Part shown: piece after piece, positions 1 through 11,748 of the stretch
Numbering within the stretch: position 1 is the stretch's first letter
Layout: the number at the start of each line of letters is the position of its first letter
Assembly (NCBI GenBank): GCA_016946835.1
Contig: JACVTC010000046.1
Span: forward strand, 62,001-126,000
From: Neocallimastix lanati (nom. inval.)
Taxonomy: Eukaryota > Neocallimastigomycota > Neocallimastigomycetes > Neocallimastigales > Neocallimastigaceae
Direction: 5' to 3'
Length of the DNA: 64,000 nucleotides
Position numbers and translations under genes: made by a program
The notes under the pieces: model-generated
What the model was told of the DNA's origin: nothing
What the model saw: the letters and a program-made list of their open reading frames with translations, nothing else
Database searches by the model: none

Positions 1-621
1 TTAACTAAAAACACAATATTTTCAAAGTAAATTAAGATTCTTTTACAGGAATTATTAAACAAATAAAGTATCAGTAATAAAAAAAAATAAAAAAAATTTA
101 AATGGCGAAGTTAGCCAAAGTCTGATACTTTATATAATAAAGTGCCTTATAACTAGCACAAAGAAAAGTAAAAAAAAATATATATAAAAAAAACAATCTT
201 ACGCCTTCGGTGACGTAAGCTCCTTATTCGCCAGTGCTTGGAAAGTACCCGCACCTTCGTGTGTTGAAACGTTGAAGGCTGAACTATTATTACCGGGTCG
301 GTAACCAAATACCTTCGTCTACTTTCCAATTAATCTCCAAATTAACTACTATTCAATAACCTACTATGAATAGAGTTAATTTGTTGCTATCTGAGAATAC
401 ACTGTGTATGAGCTCTATCCGCTCCTTGTTATAATTTTACAAAATTTGTTTTTTTTAGAATCTTAATTTTACTTATTTAAAAAAAATTTTTTTTTTTTTA
501 TATATATATATCAAACAAGCGCCATAGGTTAATCAAAGGATTAACGACTTACTTGTTTATCAATATAAAATAAAAAAAATTAAAAAAAATCTATGTTATT
601 TACTATTATTTCTATTTAATT
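1..621 (-). other. Leader/internal edge of a minus-strand LTR element; no gene
   Basis: No coding sequence was found. This stretch lies downstream (minus strand) of the primer site at 622-638, so it is probably the untranslated leader of an element continuing off the left edge. It contains a GC-richer island at 196-430 that recurs in inverted orientation at 3080-3275. A hairpin lies at 506-552, with a GTTAATC/GATTAAC stem inside an AACAAG/CTTGTT stem. The island also holds a short hairpin with a CTTACG/CGTAAG stem. The rest is A/T tract. Confidence 0.45.
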
Positions 622-638
622 CCCCGATATCTCCACCA
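622..638 (-). promoter_or_regulatory. Retrotransposon primer-binding site, minus strand
   Basis: The 17-nt minus-strand sequence TGGTGGAGATATCGGGG is identical to the site at 20122-20138. It begins with TGG, the complement of a tRNA CCA end. It follows an LTR terminus of the form AACCTTAACA plus a 6-nt spacer. The implied primer tRNA would end in TATCTCC + A + CCA. The site is enclosed by a 10-bp inverted repeat (GAATTAAATA and its complement), which would present the primer site in the loop of a leader hairpin. Confidence 0.7.
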
Positions 639-644
639 TATAAA

Positions 645-968
645 TGTTAAGGTTTTAGAGAATTAAATAAAAATAAAGTAAGAAACACAAATTTTATTTT
701 TTTATTTATTATTTTTATTTATAAATTTATTTTATTTTATTTTATTTTATTTTATTTTTTTTGATGATATTTAAAAATTAGTAGCAAAATTTACAACTAT
801 TTATACTTTTTTCAAGGCATAAAAGTTGTTCTTGCCACTAAATTACATTTTATTTATTTTTTTTTTTTTTTTTATAAAAACTATTAAATTTAAATTGATT
901 TTTATAATTAATTATATAAAATTTAATTATAACAATATAAATAAAATACATTTATAATATTAATAAAA

Positions 969-1027
<59 letters not shown>

Positions 1028-1450
1028 TTATTTATTTAAAAATATCTAAAATATTACTAATAAGAATTTATTTAATTGGCTATAATTTTTATTACAATCT
1101 GTTAAAATATTCAAATAAAAATAAAAATACTATTCTAATATAAAGGTTTTTAATAAAATAAAATATTTTTCAATATAAAATAAAACATTTCGATATAAAA
1201 TTTTATAATAAAAAGTTAAAATATAATATATAAATTTTTAATTATCAATATATAAAAATATTATTAATATAAATTTTCATTATTAATATAAAAAAAAAAA
1301 TAAGATTTATTATTAATATTGCTAATATAAGTTTTAAATATATAAAAATATTACTTTTAATATAAGATTTAATATAAAAATATAAAGTTTAATATAATAT
1401 TTGGTTTAATTTTTGATCTTTGGATTTAAAAATTTATTAAAGTACAAAAA
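645..1450 (-). repeat. Degenerate LTR (minus strand), TATA box at 797-806
   Basis: This is AT-rich LTR sequence upstream of the primer site at 622-638. The minus strand carries GTATAAATAG at 797-806, followed by TGTAAATTTT. That closely resembles the LTR at 9058-9650, which has TATAAATAGG followed by TGTAAAATTT. The LTR's 5' boundary (right side) is not recognisable. It also contains a T tract of about 56 at 970-1025 and TTTTA repeats near 730-760. Confidence 0.45.
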
Positions 1451-1499
1451 TAATAATGTACACATAATGTATTAGAAATAAATCGTAGATTTAATTAAG

Positions 1500-2085
1500 A
1501 ATGCATTATTTAGTACATTCTTATCATCAGCTAGTAAAATTAGAACTTTTGTTCAATGGTTAGTTACATCGACCATGACCAATACTTCATGGGTTCGACT
1601 CACACCTCAACCCATTTTGCATTAATAATTATTTTATTAATTATTTTATTAATTATTAATAATATCTTCTTGAATATTCTTTCTGTATAAAATTATAGAA
1701 AGTTAAAGATTCTTTCGGTTCGTAATTCAACCGAAATGAATTTAGAAATTCTTATTATATAAATTATTTTATTCTTTTTTGATAAGATTCATTTTCATCA
1801 ATTAAAATCAATATTCTAGAAATTTTACATTATTAATTATTACAAACATATTTCTAAATATTTCTTTAAAATTATTTTTACATGTTAAAACTGTTTTTCC
1901 GTTAAAAGTATAAATAGTGCGAACTTCACGAATGAAAATATTTTTCTTCGTGCTTTTATTAATAATAATTAACGTATAAGTAATTCGAAACATTACCTTG
2001 TTGATTAATATTAATAATTATTTTAAATTTTATAATTAATAAAAAATATTTCTAATAAAACGAATTATTTATACAGATAATGTAA
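1500..2085 (+). repeat. Degenerate LTR with tRNA-like module and TATA box (plus strand)
   Basis: This stretch parallels the minus-strand LTR at 9058-9650 along its length. The shared parts are a CTAGTAAA..TTAG lead-in, a tRNA-like module (1548-1617), a TTTCGGTT/AACCGAAA hairpin (1711-1735), an AAGATTCATTTTC block (1784 onward), and TATA box GTATAAATAG at 1908-1917. Both ends are approximate. It may be the 5' LTR of an element to its right, but the LTR at 8505 is a different type, so pairing with the gag-pol at 3996 is not supported. Confidence 0.5.
1548..1617 (+). repeat. tRNA-like module inside an LTR
   Basis: An A-box-like segment (CAATGGTTAGTTAC) is followed about 35 nt later by a B-box-like segment (GGGTTCGACTC). 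The T-stem does not pair properly and no good anticodon arm forms, so this is not a functional tRNA gene. The equivalent position of the LTR at 9058-9650 carries a related module. Confidence 0.4.
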
Positions 2086-3995
2086 ACCTATTGAGTTTTC
2101 TCCTTTCTGTGTTTCTATATCTCATCCCGCCTTTACAATAGAAGCACCTCCGTTACAATAAAAGCACCAGCTAATCCAAGCCCTCAATACCTTTACGCTA
2201 TCCCACAGACATTCTACCTTTAGGAATTCTACCTTCTCAATATCTTTTGGCAATCGTTGGGTTTCTACTTTTACTATTCTACTATTAAAGAACAAATACC
2301 TACTCCGGTTCTCTCTATCTTAGTCTAATAATCTTTGAATAAATCTTCTTATCTACTATCTCTTTAATACCGGACTTCTATATCTTTTAATCTCGGATTT
2401 TATCTCCTCCCAGACGAATAATTACTGCCTATTGATTCCTATTCAAATTATCACCTTGTCTGTTTTGAGTTACCTTCACTATTATATAATTCAATCCTTT
2501 GAATCTATTATATTACCGGATAATCCTAATCCTATGGTTGTTGAAATTAATTTTTATAACAAAAATTCTTGTACTACCCGATCATATAATTCAAATTAAA
2601 CTTGTACTACCCTATTAAGATAAAACTTACATTACCTTAACCTTTTAAAAAAAAAAAAAAAAAAAAAAAAATTTTAGATAATATTAAATTAATCTTGTAT
2701 TACCTTAACCCTTTAAAATTAATTCTAATATTTACCCAACAAAATTAATTAATAATTAGATAAATAATATTAAATTAATTTAATAAGAAAAAAATTTTTA
2801 ATTTTTAGATAAATATTTTAGATTAATTTAGTGAATAAATCAATTAGTTTTAGATAAAAGAAAAAAAAAAAAAAAAAAAAAATTTTTCATTTAATTTATA
2901 ACAAAAATAATAATTTTTTAAATTAGCTTAGTATAAAAAAAAAAAAAAAAAAAATACTAATAATAATATTAATAATTATAATAATTTTTATTTTTAATTA
3001 TTTTAATAAATTACTTGCTTGAAATAATAGCAAGAAAAACCTGTGCAATTTTATTTTTTATTTATTTATTTAAAAAGCGTTTATACGAGCGAATAGAGCT
3101 CATATACAGAGTTAGAAGAATTGTCTTCTTTAGTGTTGCACTCGACGAATAGATTTGGTTCTAGACTAGGTAAAACTCTATAAGAGAGCACCGTAGCCTA
3201 TTATAAAGGAAAACGGTTCTAGGTTTGCAACAACTCTGGCGAATAAGGAGCTTACGTCACCGAAGGCGTAAGATTAAAACTATATAGTATTTTAAAATTT
3301 TATTTCGTGCTTACTGGCGGCACTAGTTATAATAGTACAGACGGTTTTTTCTATAGTTGTGAGTCAATAGTACTATTCTATTTTATCAATCAATAATTTT
3401 ATAATTAATATTATAATTTTATAATTAAGAAAACAAAGATTAAAATATAAATATAAGGTTTATACGACTTCCAAAGCGACAGAAGTTGGTCTCTGTTTTC
3501 GTAACATTTTAGTGTTCAGATACTATTGATATAGGGGAAAATAATTTGTTTTATTCTTTTCAGCTAACAATAAGTTAGACATAATAAAGAATCTAACAAT
3601 ATTACTTCCTTTTGTCTATAAGACATTAACAATCGATTTTATCTGCGTTATCACTAAAAGGCTAAAGGAACTTATCGTATAAAACTTTGATAGATTATAT
3701 ATTTAGTTGGTCCAATACTATATAATCTAGTTTATATTTCAGTAATTTTTGATAAATAATTATAAAATAAGAAATATTCAATTATAAAATATTATAAAGT
3801 GTTATTAATATTTTGTGTTCTTATCCATTAACCTTGGAAACCTACCAATAAACAACTTTTGAACTTTTGGAATCTCTACTACCTATCTACCTTTTGGATT
3901 ATTGGAATCTCTACTACCACTTTGGGAACTTCTGGATTCTACCGCCTATTCTTTATCTTTGAAAACTTATTCTATTCTAACTTATTTATTTCAAT
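2086..3995 (+). other. Leader region upstream of the chromovirus gag-pol; no gene
   Basis: No ORF of interest was found. A pyrimidine-rich, GC-higher block lies at 2090-2640, and A tracts lie at 2647-2671, 2863-2882 and 2936-2954. At 3080-3275 there is an inverted copy of the island at 196-430. A shared segment of about 37 bp at 3238-3274 is the exact reverse complement of 196-232. Just before the gag start, 3850-3950 carries an imperfect short repeat built on GGAATCTCTACTACC. No convincing primer-binding site was found for this element. Confidence 0.4.
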
Positions 3996-6900
3996 ATGGA
4001 CAACTATAACCAAGAAAATCCTACCTTTAAGGACGGTTTTGCTGGTGATCGTCGATTCTTTAAAGGATTTCTAGCTAAAATGGAACTTATTTTTATGATT
4101 CAACCGGAAAGATTTGCAAACGATGAAGCTAAAGTAATCTATATCATTTCTCGTTTGTATGGAAACGCCATGAATTGGGCTGCTACCCTTATTGAAAACC
4201 AAGATCCTTGTCTCCTTAATTATAATCAATTCATTGCTAGATTAAAATCAGTATTTGGAAGCTACGATTCTACCTTTATTGCGAACCAGAAATTAAGAAC
4301 AATCAAACAAAAACGAATTGGTGAAGTCAGAAATTATATTTTAGAATTTAATAAATACGCCGATGAATCTTCTTGGAATGAAGAAACCAAGATGGACGCC
4401 TTTCTTGCCGGTCTACATGACCATATTGCTACTAGAATTGTAGAAATGTTTCCTGGACCTCAAACCCTCCTTGCTATGCAAACAATTGCATCTAGAATCG
4501 ATAATCGTATTTCTACTCATAGACAATTCTCCAATCTTCAAGGTCAAAATTCAAATAATAGTAATAATAATAAAAATAAAAAGAGCAAAAAATCATTCTT
4601 TTTCCAAAAGCAATTTAAATCCAAACCTCATGGACCTCTATCTCAAGAAGAAAAAGAAAGAAGAAGAAGAAAAAATCTTTGTTTATATTGTGGATCCTCT
4701 GAACATTCTCTCGACAATTGTCCACTTAAAAATAAATACAAAAATAAACCTTCATCAAGTAGCACTTATATTTCTAATCCCGAATCAAAACCTATTTCTA
4801 GACCTAGAGTTTCTGACTCAAATCTTCCTATTTACGAATTTTCTTTAAGTATTGATAATACAAATTCTACTGCTAAAATTCTTCTCGATACTGGTTCTCA
4901 AATCAATTTAATGGATATCTACTATATTAAAGAAAATAATATCCCGTATTCAACTAAAACTAATTTCCCTAAGGTATCTGGCATCGGTGGAAAGCAAACT
5001 ATTCTTGGTAAAACTCTTCCTATTTCCATCACTTATAAAAATCACAAATGTAAAACTCAATTCTATGTGGTTGACCTTCCTTCCTATTGTGCTATTTTAG
5101 GTTTCGAATGGATTTCTACTCACAATCCTGATATTGACTTCAAAAATAAAGTTTTAAGATTCAATTCCAATCATTGTATTGAAAATTGTTTAATCATTCC
5201 TAATTCCTTTACTACCTATATTTCTGAAAATGAAACCTTAACCACTGAAGACGAAAAACTTAAAGATACTGATATTCAAGAATTATTACCAACACAGCTT
5301 ATTCCATTCAAGGATATTTTTGACGAAAAATCCTCTAATGAATTACCTCCTCATCGTCCTTATGATTGCGAGATTAAACTTAAGCAAAATGCAAAACTTC
5401 ATTATGGCCCAATTTATCCCCTAACTGAAAAAGAATCTCTAGTCTTAAAGAAATATATTAAAGAAAATGAAAACAAAAAATTTATTAGAAAATCTAAATC
5501 TCCAGCTGCTGCTTCTGTTTTCTTTGTTCCTAAGAAAGACGTGAATGATCTTAGGCTAGTTGTAGACTATCGACCTTTAAACGAAGTCACCATCCGTGAT
5601 TCATACCCTCTTCCACTAATTAATGATATATTAGAAAATCTTAGTAATGGTAAAGTCTTCTCAAAATTAGATCTACGTTCAGCATATAATTTGATAAGGA
5701 TCAAAGAAGGTGACGAATATAAAACAGCATTCACATGCAAATATGGTCACTATGAGTATCTAGTCATGCCTTTTGGACTAAAAAATGCTCCAGCGGTTTT
5801 TCAACATTTCATTAATGACATATTTGAAGACATTATTGGTTCTTTCGTTTATTGCTATATTGATGATATAATTATCTTTTCTCCTGACATGGATACTCAC
5901 TTTCAACATCTTATTGAAGTTTTAAAAAGACTAAGAAAAGCTGGTTTATATGCAAAATTGGAAAAATGTGAATTTTGCGTACCATTCCTGGACTTCCTTG
6001 GTCACAGAATTTCTTCAGATGGAATATTTATGGACCCTAAAAAAGTTTCTTCCATTCTAGAATGGCCTATTCCTAAAAATATAAAAGAATTACAATCATT
6101 TCTCGGACTAGCGAATTATTATCGACGATTTATTCCTAGCTTTGCATCTATTGCTCATCCTCTTCATTGCTTACTAAAGAAAAACTCTAAATTTAATTGG
6201 TCTACTGAAACTCAAATCGCATTCGATAACATCAAATCAAAATTTTCTTCTGCTCCTATTCTTGTCTATCCTAATCGCGAACTTCCTTTCATGGTTGAAA
6301 CTGACAGTAGTAATTTCGCCATAGGTGCAATCTTATCCCAAACTACTCCTAAAGATAATAAAATTCATCCAGTTGCTTTCTTCTCTAGATCCCTTAATTC
6401 TGCTGAAAGAAACTATCCCATATATGATAAAGAACTTTTAGCTATAGTCGATGCACTTGAACACTGGAGACACCTTCTTAAAGGAACCGACACGCCTTTC
6501 ACCGTTTTTTCAGATCATCGCAACCTACTTTATCAAAAGAAACCAGAAAAGATGACTCAACGTTTGGTTCGTTGGGCTTTATTTCTTTCTGAATTTAACT
6601 TCAAAATTGTTTACCGCTCCGGATCAAATAATGGTAAACCTGACGCTTTATCCAGAAGACCAGATTATGCTTCTAATAATGATGACCCATCATCTGATAT
6701 TCCATTCACAGTTCTTCGTCCCGAAAACTTTTGTGCTGTCGCAACTCTTGTTTCTTCTCTTAATGATCAAATTCTTCAAGAATACAAAAATGATGAATTC
6801 TACTCTGACACATACAATCAACTTAATTCAGAATATCAAGAAATACCCTCTAAACTTAATGATTTCTCAATTAGCAACAGCTTTCTTTTATTCAAAAATA

Positions 6901-8177
6901 AAATTTATGTTCCTCCAAACTGTAGATCTTCTATTCTTAATATTTGTCATGATTCCCCTTCTGCTGGACACTTTGGTATAAAGAAAACTATTAATCTAAT
7001 TAATCGTGATTTCTGGTGGCCTTCCTTGCAATCTGATGTTAAAGACTATATCCGTTCTTGTGATGTCTGTTCCCGCTCTAAAGACTCTAGACATAAGCCT
7101 TACGGTTTTCTTAATCCTCTGGACATTCCTTGTAAACCCTGGATTTCTATTTCAATGGATTTTATTACTGATCTTCCCGTTTCTAATGGTTACACTTGTA
7201 TCTTTGTTGTCACAGACAGATTTACTAAAATGAGTCATTTTATTCCGTTCCCTAAAGTACCCTCTGCTGCTGATACGGCTTCGGCTTTTATGAACAATAT
7301 TTTTCGTATTCATGGAATTCCTTCCGAAATCATTTCTGATAGAGGTTCTCAATTCACTTCAAAATTTTGGTCAGCTATTTGTAAATCTTTCAATATCACA
7401 ACGAAACTTGCTTCTCCCTTCCATCACCAAATCAATGGTTTAACGGAGAGGGTGAACTCCGTTATTGAACAATACTTAAGATGTTATTCAAACTTTAAAG
7501 GTTCTGATTGGTATAATTTTTTATTCCTAGCAGAATTCAGTTATAATAATTCAATTCAAGAATCAATTAAGCACTCACCTTTTTATGCATACTATGGATA
7601 TAATCCAAGATATTCACCATCAATTCCAAACAGTACAGATGTTCCTAGAGCTGATGAATTTACAAAAGATTTTTCAGAATTATTTAAAACACTTAGTGAA
7701 AATTTACAACAAGCAAGAAAAAAGCAAGAAGAATTTGCAAACAAACATCGTATTGAAGCTCCAAACTTTAAACCTGGTGATAAAGTGTGGATTAATAGTT
7801 CACTTATAATTCATAATGGAAATAAAAAACTTAAACCTAGAAAACTTGGTCCATATAAAATCATTAAGAAAATTTCTCCCGTTTCATATAAGTTAGACTT
7901 ACCAAAAGAAATCAGAATCCATCCTGTAATACATGTTTCTGAACTTGAACCATTTTATGAAGATCACTTTGGACGAAAGAAAGAACCACCACCACCGATA
8001 ATTATTGACAATGAAGAAGAATACGAAGTTGAAAAAATTCTTGATAAAAGGAAACATTATGGCAAAACCCAATATCTTATTAAATGGAAAGGTTATCCTT
8101 TATCTGAAGCATCTTGGGAACCCGAAGAAAATCTAAATTGCCCTAAACTCTTAAAAGAATTTAACAAAAATAACTAA
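3996..8177 (+). CDS. Ty3/Gypsy chromovirus Gag-Pol polyprotein (intact ORF)
   Basis: A single uninterrupted 1393-residue reading frame encodes a complete LTR-retrotransposon polyprotein. In order it has a Gag domain (residues about 10-180), one CCHC zinc knuckle starting [10 protein letters not shown] (about 228), an aspartic protease with LLDTGS (about 295), a reverse transcriptase with YIDD (about 619), and RNase H. The integrase follows, with an HHCC finger (about 985-1040) and a DDE core (SMDFITD, SDRGSQF, LTERVN at about 1053, 1114 and 1150). The C-terminal chromodomain (about 1342-1387) has YLIKWKGYP and WEPEENL. All catalytic residues I looked for are present. Chromodomain integrases of this class are known to direct insertion to particular chromatin. 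Gag and Pol are fused without a frameshift, unlike the other Ty3 family here. The first ATG of the frame is used, and it begins directly with Gag-like sequence. Confidence 0.95.
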   Translation: MDNYNQENPTFKDGFAGDRRFFKGFLAKMELIFMIQPERFANDEAKVIYIISRLYGNAMNWAATLIENQDPCLLNYNQFIARLKSVFGSYDSTFIANQKLRTIKQKRIGEVRNYILEFNKYADESSWNEETKMDAFLAGLHDHIATRIVEMFPGPQTLLAMQTIASRIDNRISTHRQFSNLQGQNSNNSNNNKNKKSKKSFFFQKQFKSKPHGPLSQEEKERRRRKNLCLYCGSSEHSLDNCPLKNKYKNKPSSSSTYISNPESKPISRPRVSDSNLPIYEFSLSIDNTNSTAKILLDTGSQINLMDIYYIKENNIPYSTKTNFPKVSGIGGKQTILGKTLPISITYKNHKCKTQFYVVDLPSYCAILGFEWISTHNPDIDFKNKVLRFNSNHCIENCLIIPNSFTTYISENETLTTEDEKLKDTDIQELLPTQLIPFKDIFDEKSSNELPPHRPYDCEIKLKQNAKLHYGPIYPLTEKESLVLKKYIKENENKKFIRKSKSPAAASVFFVPKKDVNDLRLVVDYRPLNEVTIRDSYPLPLINDILENLSNGKVFSKLDLRSAYNLIRIKEGDEYKTAFTCKYGHYEYLVMPFGLKNAPAVFQHFINDIFEDIIGSFVYCYIDDIIIFSPDMDTHFQHLIEVLKRLRKAGLYAKLEKCEFCVPFLDFLGHRISSDGIFMDPKKVSSILEWPIPKNIKELQSFLGLANYYRRFIPSFASIAHPLHCLLKKNSKFNWSTETQIAFDNIKSKFSSAPILVYPNRELPFMVETDSSNFAIGAILSQTTPKDNKIHPVAFFSRSLNSAERNYPIYDKELLAIVDALEHWRHLLKGTDTPFTVFSDHRNLLYQKKPEKMTQRLVRWALFLSEFNFKIVYRSGSNNGKPDALSRRPDYASNNDDPSSDIPFTVLRPENFCAVATLVSSLNDQILQEYKNDEFYSDTYNQLNSEYQEIPSKLNDFSISNSFLLFKNKIYVPPNCRSSILNICHDSPSAGHFGIKKTINLINRDFWWPSLQSDVKDYIRSCDVCSRSKDSRHKPYGFLNPLDIPCKPWISISMDFITDLPVSNGYTCIFVVTDRFTKMSHFIPFPKVPSAADTASAFMNNIFRIHGIPSEIISDRGSQFTSKFWSAICKSFNITTKLASPFHHQINGLTERVNSVIEQYLRCYSNFKGSDWYNFLFLAEFSYNNSIQESIKHSPFYAYYGYNPRYSPSIPNSTDVPRADEFTKDFSELFKTLSENLQQARKKQEEFANKHRIEAPNFKPGDKVWINSSLIIHNGNKKLKPRKLGPYKIIKKISPVSYKLDLPKEIRIHPVIHVSELEPFYEDHFGRKKEPPPPIIIDNEEEYEVEKILDKRKHYGKTQYLIKWKGYPLSEASWEPEENLNCPKLLKEFNKNN

Positions 8178-8504
8178 AATTAAAACTTGAAAATGAATCT
8201 TTACTTTATTAATATCAAACTTATATTAATTTATTAATATCAATATTACTAAATATTATTTTATATTATTAAATATTATTAATATTCATGTATTTTTATT
8301 ATATATTATATTCATGTAACTTTATTAATATCATGTAATTTTATTCAAAAAAGTTCGTACTATAAAATGGTTAATTAAATATTTTTATTTTATTATATTT
8401 TATTTTATTTTAATTTAGTTTAGTTTAGTTTAGTTTGCTTAATTTTAGTATAGTTATGCCTAACTGTTAGATTCGTCTGGTATCCGAATCCTGGAGGCGG
8501 ACCA
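8178..8504 (+). other. 3' untranslated region and polypurine tract of the chromovirus
   Basis: AT-rich sequence follows the gag-pol stop. It ends in a GC-richer block at 8466-8504 with a small hairpin (GATTCG/CGAATC) and the purine run GGAGGCGGACCA, which abuts TGTTG at 8505. The same block occurs inverted at 9651-9691 next to the truncated relative. That identifies it as the family's plus-strand primer region. Confidence 0.7.
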
Positions 8505-9057
8505 TGTTGTAAAATATTTAATAATTTGAATACGTATTTAAATGTAATGTAATGTAAATTATTGTGGATAAAAATGTTTTCCAAATTTTTAATATAAATT
8601 TAAATGTATTCCAAATTATTAATTTAATTAATTTTCTCAAAAATGTATGACTAAATTATTTGGAGAATTTACATCATTATTACTCACTTTGAATCATGAA
8701 ACTTTGTAAATTAAAAATAATTAGTCATGAAACTTGTAAATTAAAAATAATTAGTCATAAATTAGTTAAATTAAAATAATCAAAGAAAAATTGCCTTTTC
8801 CGTTTGTTTACAAAAACTTGCCGTTTTGTTTATTTATTTTAGAAATATTAGATAGTTTTAAATAGTTTTTATATTAAAATAACTCATAAAAATTCATGTA
8901 ATTTATTATTAAATGTAATTACAAATATATAATAATATTTTAGTTAGTTTATTACAATCTATTCAATTTAAATTTTAATTTTCAAAAAGTATAAAAGAGT
9001 TAATTTTCAACTATTGAACGATAGTTGGAAAATAGTATAGAAAATAGTATAGTTTAG
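8505..9057 (+). repeat. 3' LTR of the chromovirus (end uncertain)
   Basis: The LTR starts with TGTTG directly after the polypurine tract. It contains a short direct duplication near 8690-8760 (ATGAAACTTGTAAATTAAAAATAATTAG type, slightly varied) and a TTTTCAACTAT/ATAGTTGGAAAA hairpin at 9006-9034. It differs from the neighbouring LTR at 9058-9650. The right limit is set only by the start of that LTR. No matching 5' LTR was recognised upstream of 3996. Confidence 0.5.
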
Positions 9058-9650
9058 TGTAACAAATCTTAATGTTACTTAAGATTGTTATAAGGTTTTT
9101 TACACAAAAGGTTCTCGACACTAAAGTAATTCAAAATATGTTTTATTAAAATAAGTTTTTTTATTAGTAAAAATGTAAATTATTATTTTATTAATTAATC
9201 ATTGTAATATTTTAAATTACTTTAAAATTAATTAATAAAAGCACAAGTAAAAATATTTTATTATGAAATTTTACACCTATTTATAGTTTTTCAGGAAAAT
9301 TAATTATTTTAAGTTATCAGTTGTTATTAGTAATTATTAGAAATAAAAGAAAATTAAAGAAAATTAAAGAAAATTAAAGAAAATTAAAGAAAACAAGTTT
9401 TCTTTCTAGAAAATGAATCTTAGATAAAAAATGATAAAAAATATTAATAAAATAGATTTTTCTAGTTTTATCGGTTCAATTGTTTAACCGATAAACACTA
9501 GTAATTTCTTTAATATTCTAGTTATAATAAATAAAAAGTTATTAAAATTTGGAAAGAGTGGGTGTCGAACCCTAAGGGTTCAGCCCGATGGTTATGGTAA
9601 CTTACCATTGAACCATAGTTACTAATTTACTAGTTATGAGTTTCGTTACA
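9058..9650 (-). repeat. 3' LTR of the truncated chromovirus, minus strand
   Basis: On the minus strand the LTR opens TGTAACGAAA at 9650, next to the polypurine tract, and closes with TTGTTACA at 9058. The TGTAAC/GTTACA ends are perfectly inverted, as expected of LTR termini, giving 593 bp. It contains a tRNA-like module (9549-9632), a TATCGGTT/AACCGATA hairpin (9465-9495), an 11-bp AAAGAAAATTA tandem repeat (9348-9392), TATAAATAGG at 9277-9286, and an AAATCTTAA-type hairpin at its end. It abuts the LTR starting at 8505, so one may have inserted in the other. Confidence 0.7.
9549..9632 (-). repeat. tRNA-like module inside an LTR (minus strand)
   Basis: On the minus strand, A-box-like CAATGGTAAGTTAC is followed by B-box-like AGGGTTCGACACCC. 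The D-like and T-like arms pair partly; no complete cloverleaf is evident. It is related to the module at 1548-1617 and lies at a comparable distance (about 350 bp) upstream of its LTR's TATA box. Confidence 0.45.
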
Positions 9651-9965
9651 TGGTCCTCCTCTAGGATTCGGATACCAGACGAATCTCAAAACTAGGCTAA
9701 ACTATACTAAGAAAATTTTATTTAATTATTTTAATATATAAATTATTTTAATAGTTATTTGGCGTAAAATTTCAATACATGATAAACATAAAAATACATT
9801 ATTAATAATAAGGTTACATGAATTTAAATAATATTTATATTAATAAGTAAAAATAATAAAGATTATTGATATTGATATTAATAGAAATAAATTTGATATT
9901 AATAAATATAAATTTTTGTATAATTAATATTATAGATTCATTATCTAAATATAAGTTTATTTGTT

Positions 9966-11121
9966 TTATTTATTAAATTTTTTGAGTATTTCTGGACAGT
10001 TGAGGTTTTCTTCCGGTTCCCAAGATGCTTCAGATAAAGGATATCCTTTCCACTTAATAAGATATTGAATCTTTCCATAATGTTTTCTTTTATCAAGTAT
10101 TTCTTCTACTTCATATTCTTCTTCATCATTAACTATAATTGGAGGTGGAGGTTCCTTTTTTCTTTTAAAATTGTCTTTGTAGTATGGCTCAAGTTCTGAT
10201 ACATGAATAATTGGGTGTATTCTTATATTTTTTGGAAAATCAATTTTGTATGTTACTGGAGAGACTTTTTCAATTATTTTATAAGGTCCTAGCTTTCTTG
10301 GTTTTAATTTTTTATTTTTATTTCTTAATATGAGTGAACTGTTTATCCAAACTTTGTCGTTTACTTTGAATTCAGGTGCTTTAATTCTGTGTTGGTTGGC
10401 GAATTTTTCTTGTTTATTTCTTGCTTGTTTTAAATTTTCTTTTAATTGTTTGAAAAGTTTCGCTAAGTTTGTTGTAAATTCTTCAGCACGCGGAACATCA
10501 ATAGAACTTGGCACAGCTGGTGAGAAGCGAGGGTTGTAACCATAATTTGCGTAGAAAGGTGATTTATTTAATGATTCTTGAATAGAATTGTTGTAGCAGA
10601 ATTCAGCAAGGGATAGATAATTATGCCAATTTGAACCTTTAAAATTAGAGTAACATCTGAGAAATTGTTCTACAACGGAGTTCACCCTCTCCGTTAAACC
10701 GTTAGTTTGATGGTGAAAGGGAGAAGAAAGTTTCATTGAGATATTGAGAGTTTTGCAAATAGAAGTCCAGAATTTAGAAGTGAATTGAGTACCTCTATCG
10801 GAAAGAATTTCATTTGGTAATCCATGAAGTCTGAAAATATGAGTCATGAATGCCTTAGCAGTATCTTCAGAAGAAGGAACATTAGGAAATGGGATGAAGT
10901 GACCCATTTTTGTGAATCTATCGAGAACAACAAAAATACAAGTATATCCATTAGATGAAGGAAGATCAGTGATGAAATCCATGGAAAGCGAAGTCCAAGG
11001 TCGGTCAGGAATTTCTAGTGGGTTCAGAAATCCATAAGGTTTGTGTCTAGAATCCTTTGAACGACAACAGATTTCACAAGATTTAATATAGTCTTTAATA
11101 TCTTTTTGCATAGATGACCAC
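9966..11121 (-). pseudogene. Truncated chromovirus Pol: integrase plus chromodomain
   Basis: This is the C-terminal quarter of a polyprotein very similar to that at 3996-8177. It has the integrase zinc-finger CxxC end, the DDE core (SMDFITD, SDRGTQF, LTERVN) and a chromodomain ending in [10 protein letters not shown]. The open frame to 11168 starts with LTR-derived codons. Homology to integrase begins only at about 11121, where the gene is cut by the LTR remnant at 11122-11245. Gag, protease, RT and RNase H are absent from the window. It lies tail to tail with the intact element. The remaining coding sequence has no stop, which suggests a recent truncation. Confidence 0.9.
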
Positions 11122-11245
11122 ATAAATTTAATAATTTTTATATTACTATTTATTATTATAATATACATATATAATTTAACTAATTATTTATTATATTTAA
11201 TTTTATTTCTTGATAATATTCTCTTTTTATTTAAATACTGCATCA
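11122..11245 (-). repeat. 3' LTR remnant of the second Ty3 family
   Basis: These 124 bp match 18227-18350 with one difference that I could find (CTCTTT against CACTTT). The remnant ends with the LTR start GCATCA (minus strand TGATGC). The other 420 or so bases of the LTR are missing at the junction with the truncated chromovirus. The near identity implies young LTRs. Confidence 0.85.
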
Positions 11246-11338
11246 AGACGCCCCCGCTTAGCCTAGACTTCGTCCCTTAAAGTCCTAAAAAAAAATATAT
11301 ATATATATATATATAAATCCATTTAAATTTGCTAGTTG

Positions 11339-11389
<51 letters not shown>

Positions 11390-11499
11390 AAAATTAATCT
11401 TTGTTCAAAAAAAAAATTTTATATGAATTATTATTTTATTGGTCAATTATTAATTCATTGAACATGTGAAGTTTATCAATGTAAATGTCTTATTCATGG

Positions 11500-11555
<56 letters not shown>

Positions 11556-11668
11556 AGATAAAATTTATCAAATGTTAAGTAATGAATAAAATAAATTTCA
11601 AAATTATAAGTTTTAAATTCAGATTTTGAAATTTCAATTTTGAGGTTTTGAAGTTTCAATATAATTTA

Positions 11669-11712
<44 letters not shown>

Positions 11713-11748
11713 TGTTAATTTTTTTTTTTTGTATATATATATGTATCC
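11246..11748 (-). other. 3' UTR and polypurine tract of the second Ty3 element
   Basis: On the minus strand this follows the pol stop and ends in AGCGGGGGCGTCT immediately before the LTR start TGATGC, which makes it the polypurine tract. It also holds T tracts of about 40 and 53 (11346-11385, 11502-11554) and an ATT microsatellite (11665-11710). The short ORF that spans the T tract encodes poly-lysine and is not a gene. Confidence 0.7.

Noticed and set aside
970-1025. Telomeric or centromeric tract
   Set aside because: Long T or A homopolymers occur throughout the window, some as retroposon tails and others as expanded runs; no telomere-type repeat is present.
1548-1617. Functional tRNA gene here or at 9549-9632, 19107-19165, 24170-24235
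   Set aside because: A- and B-box-like motifs are present, but the T-stems or anticodon arms do not pair; no complete cloverleaf could be drawn.
8505-9057. Matching 5' LTR for the intact chromovirus upstream of 3996
   Set aside because: I looked for the TGTTG start and internal motifs of this LTR between 1 and 3995 and found none, so the element cannot be called complete.
10330-10539. Small ORFs opposite integrase or inside RT frames (also 11801-12217, 43841-44197, 62517-62855)
   Set aside because: They are shadows of real coding frames, without independent support.
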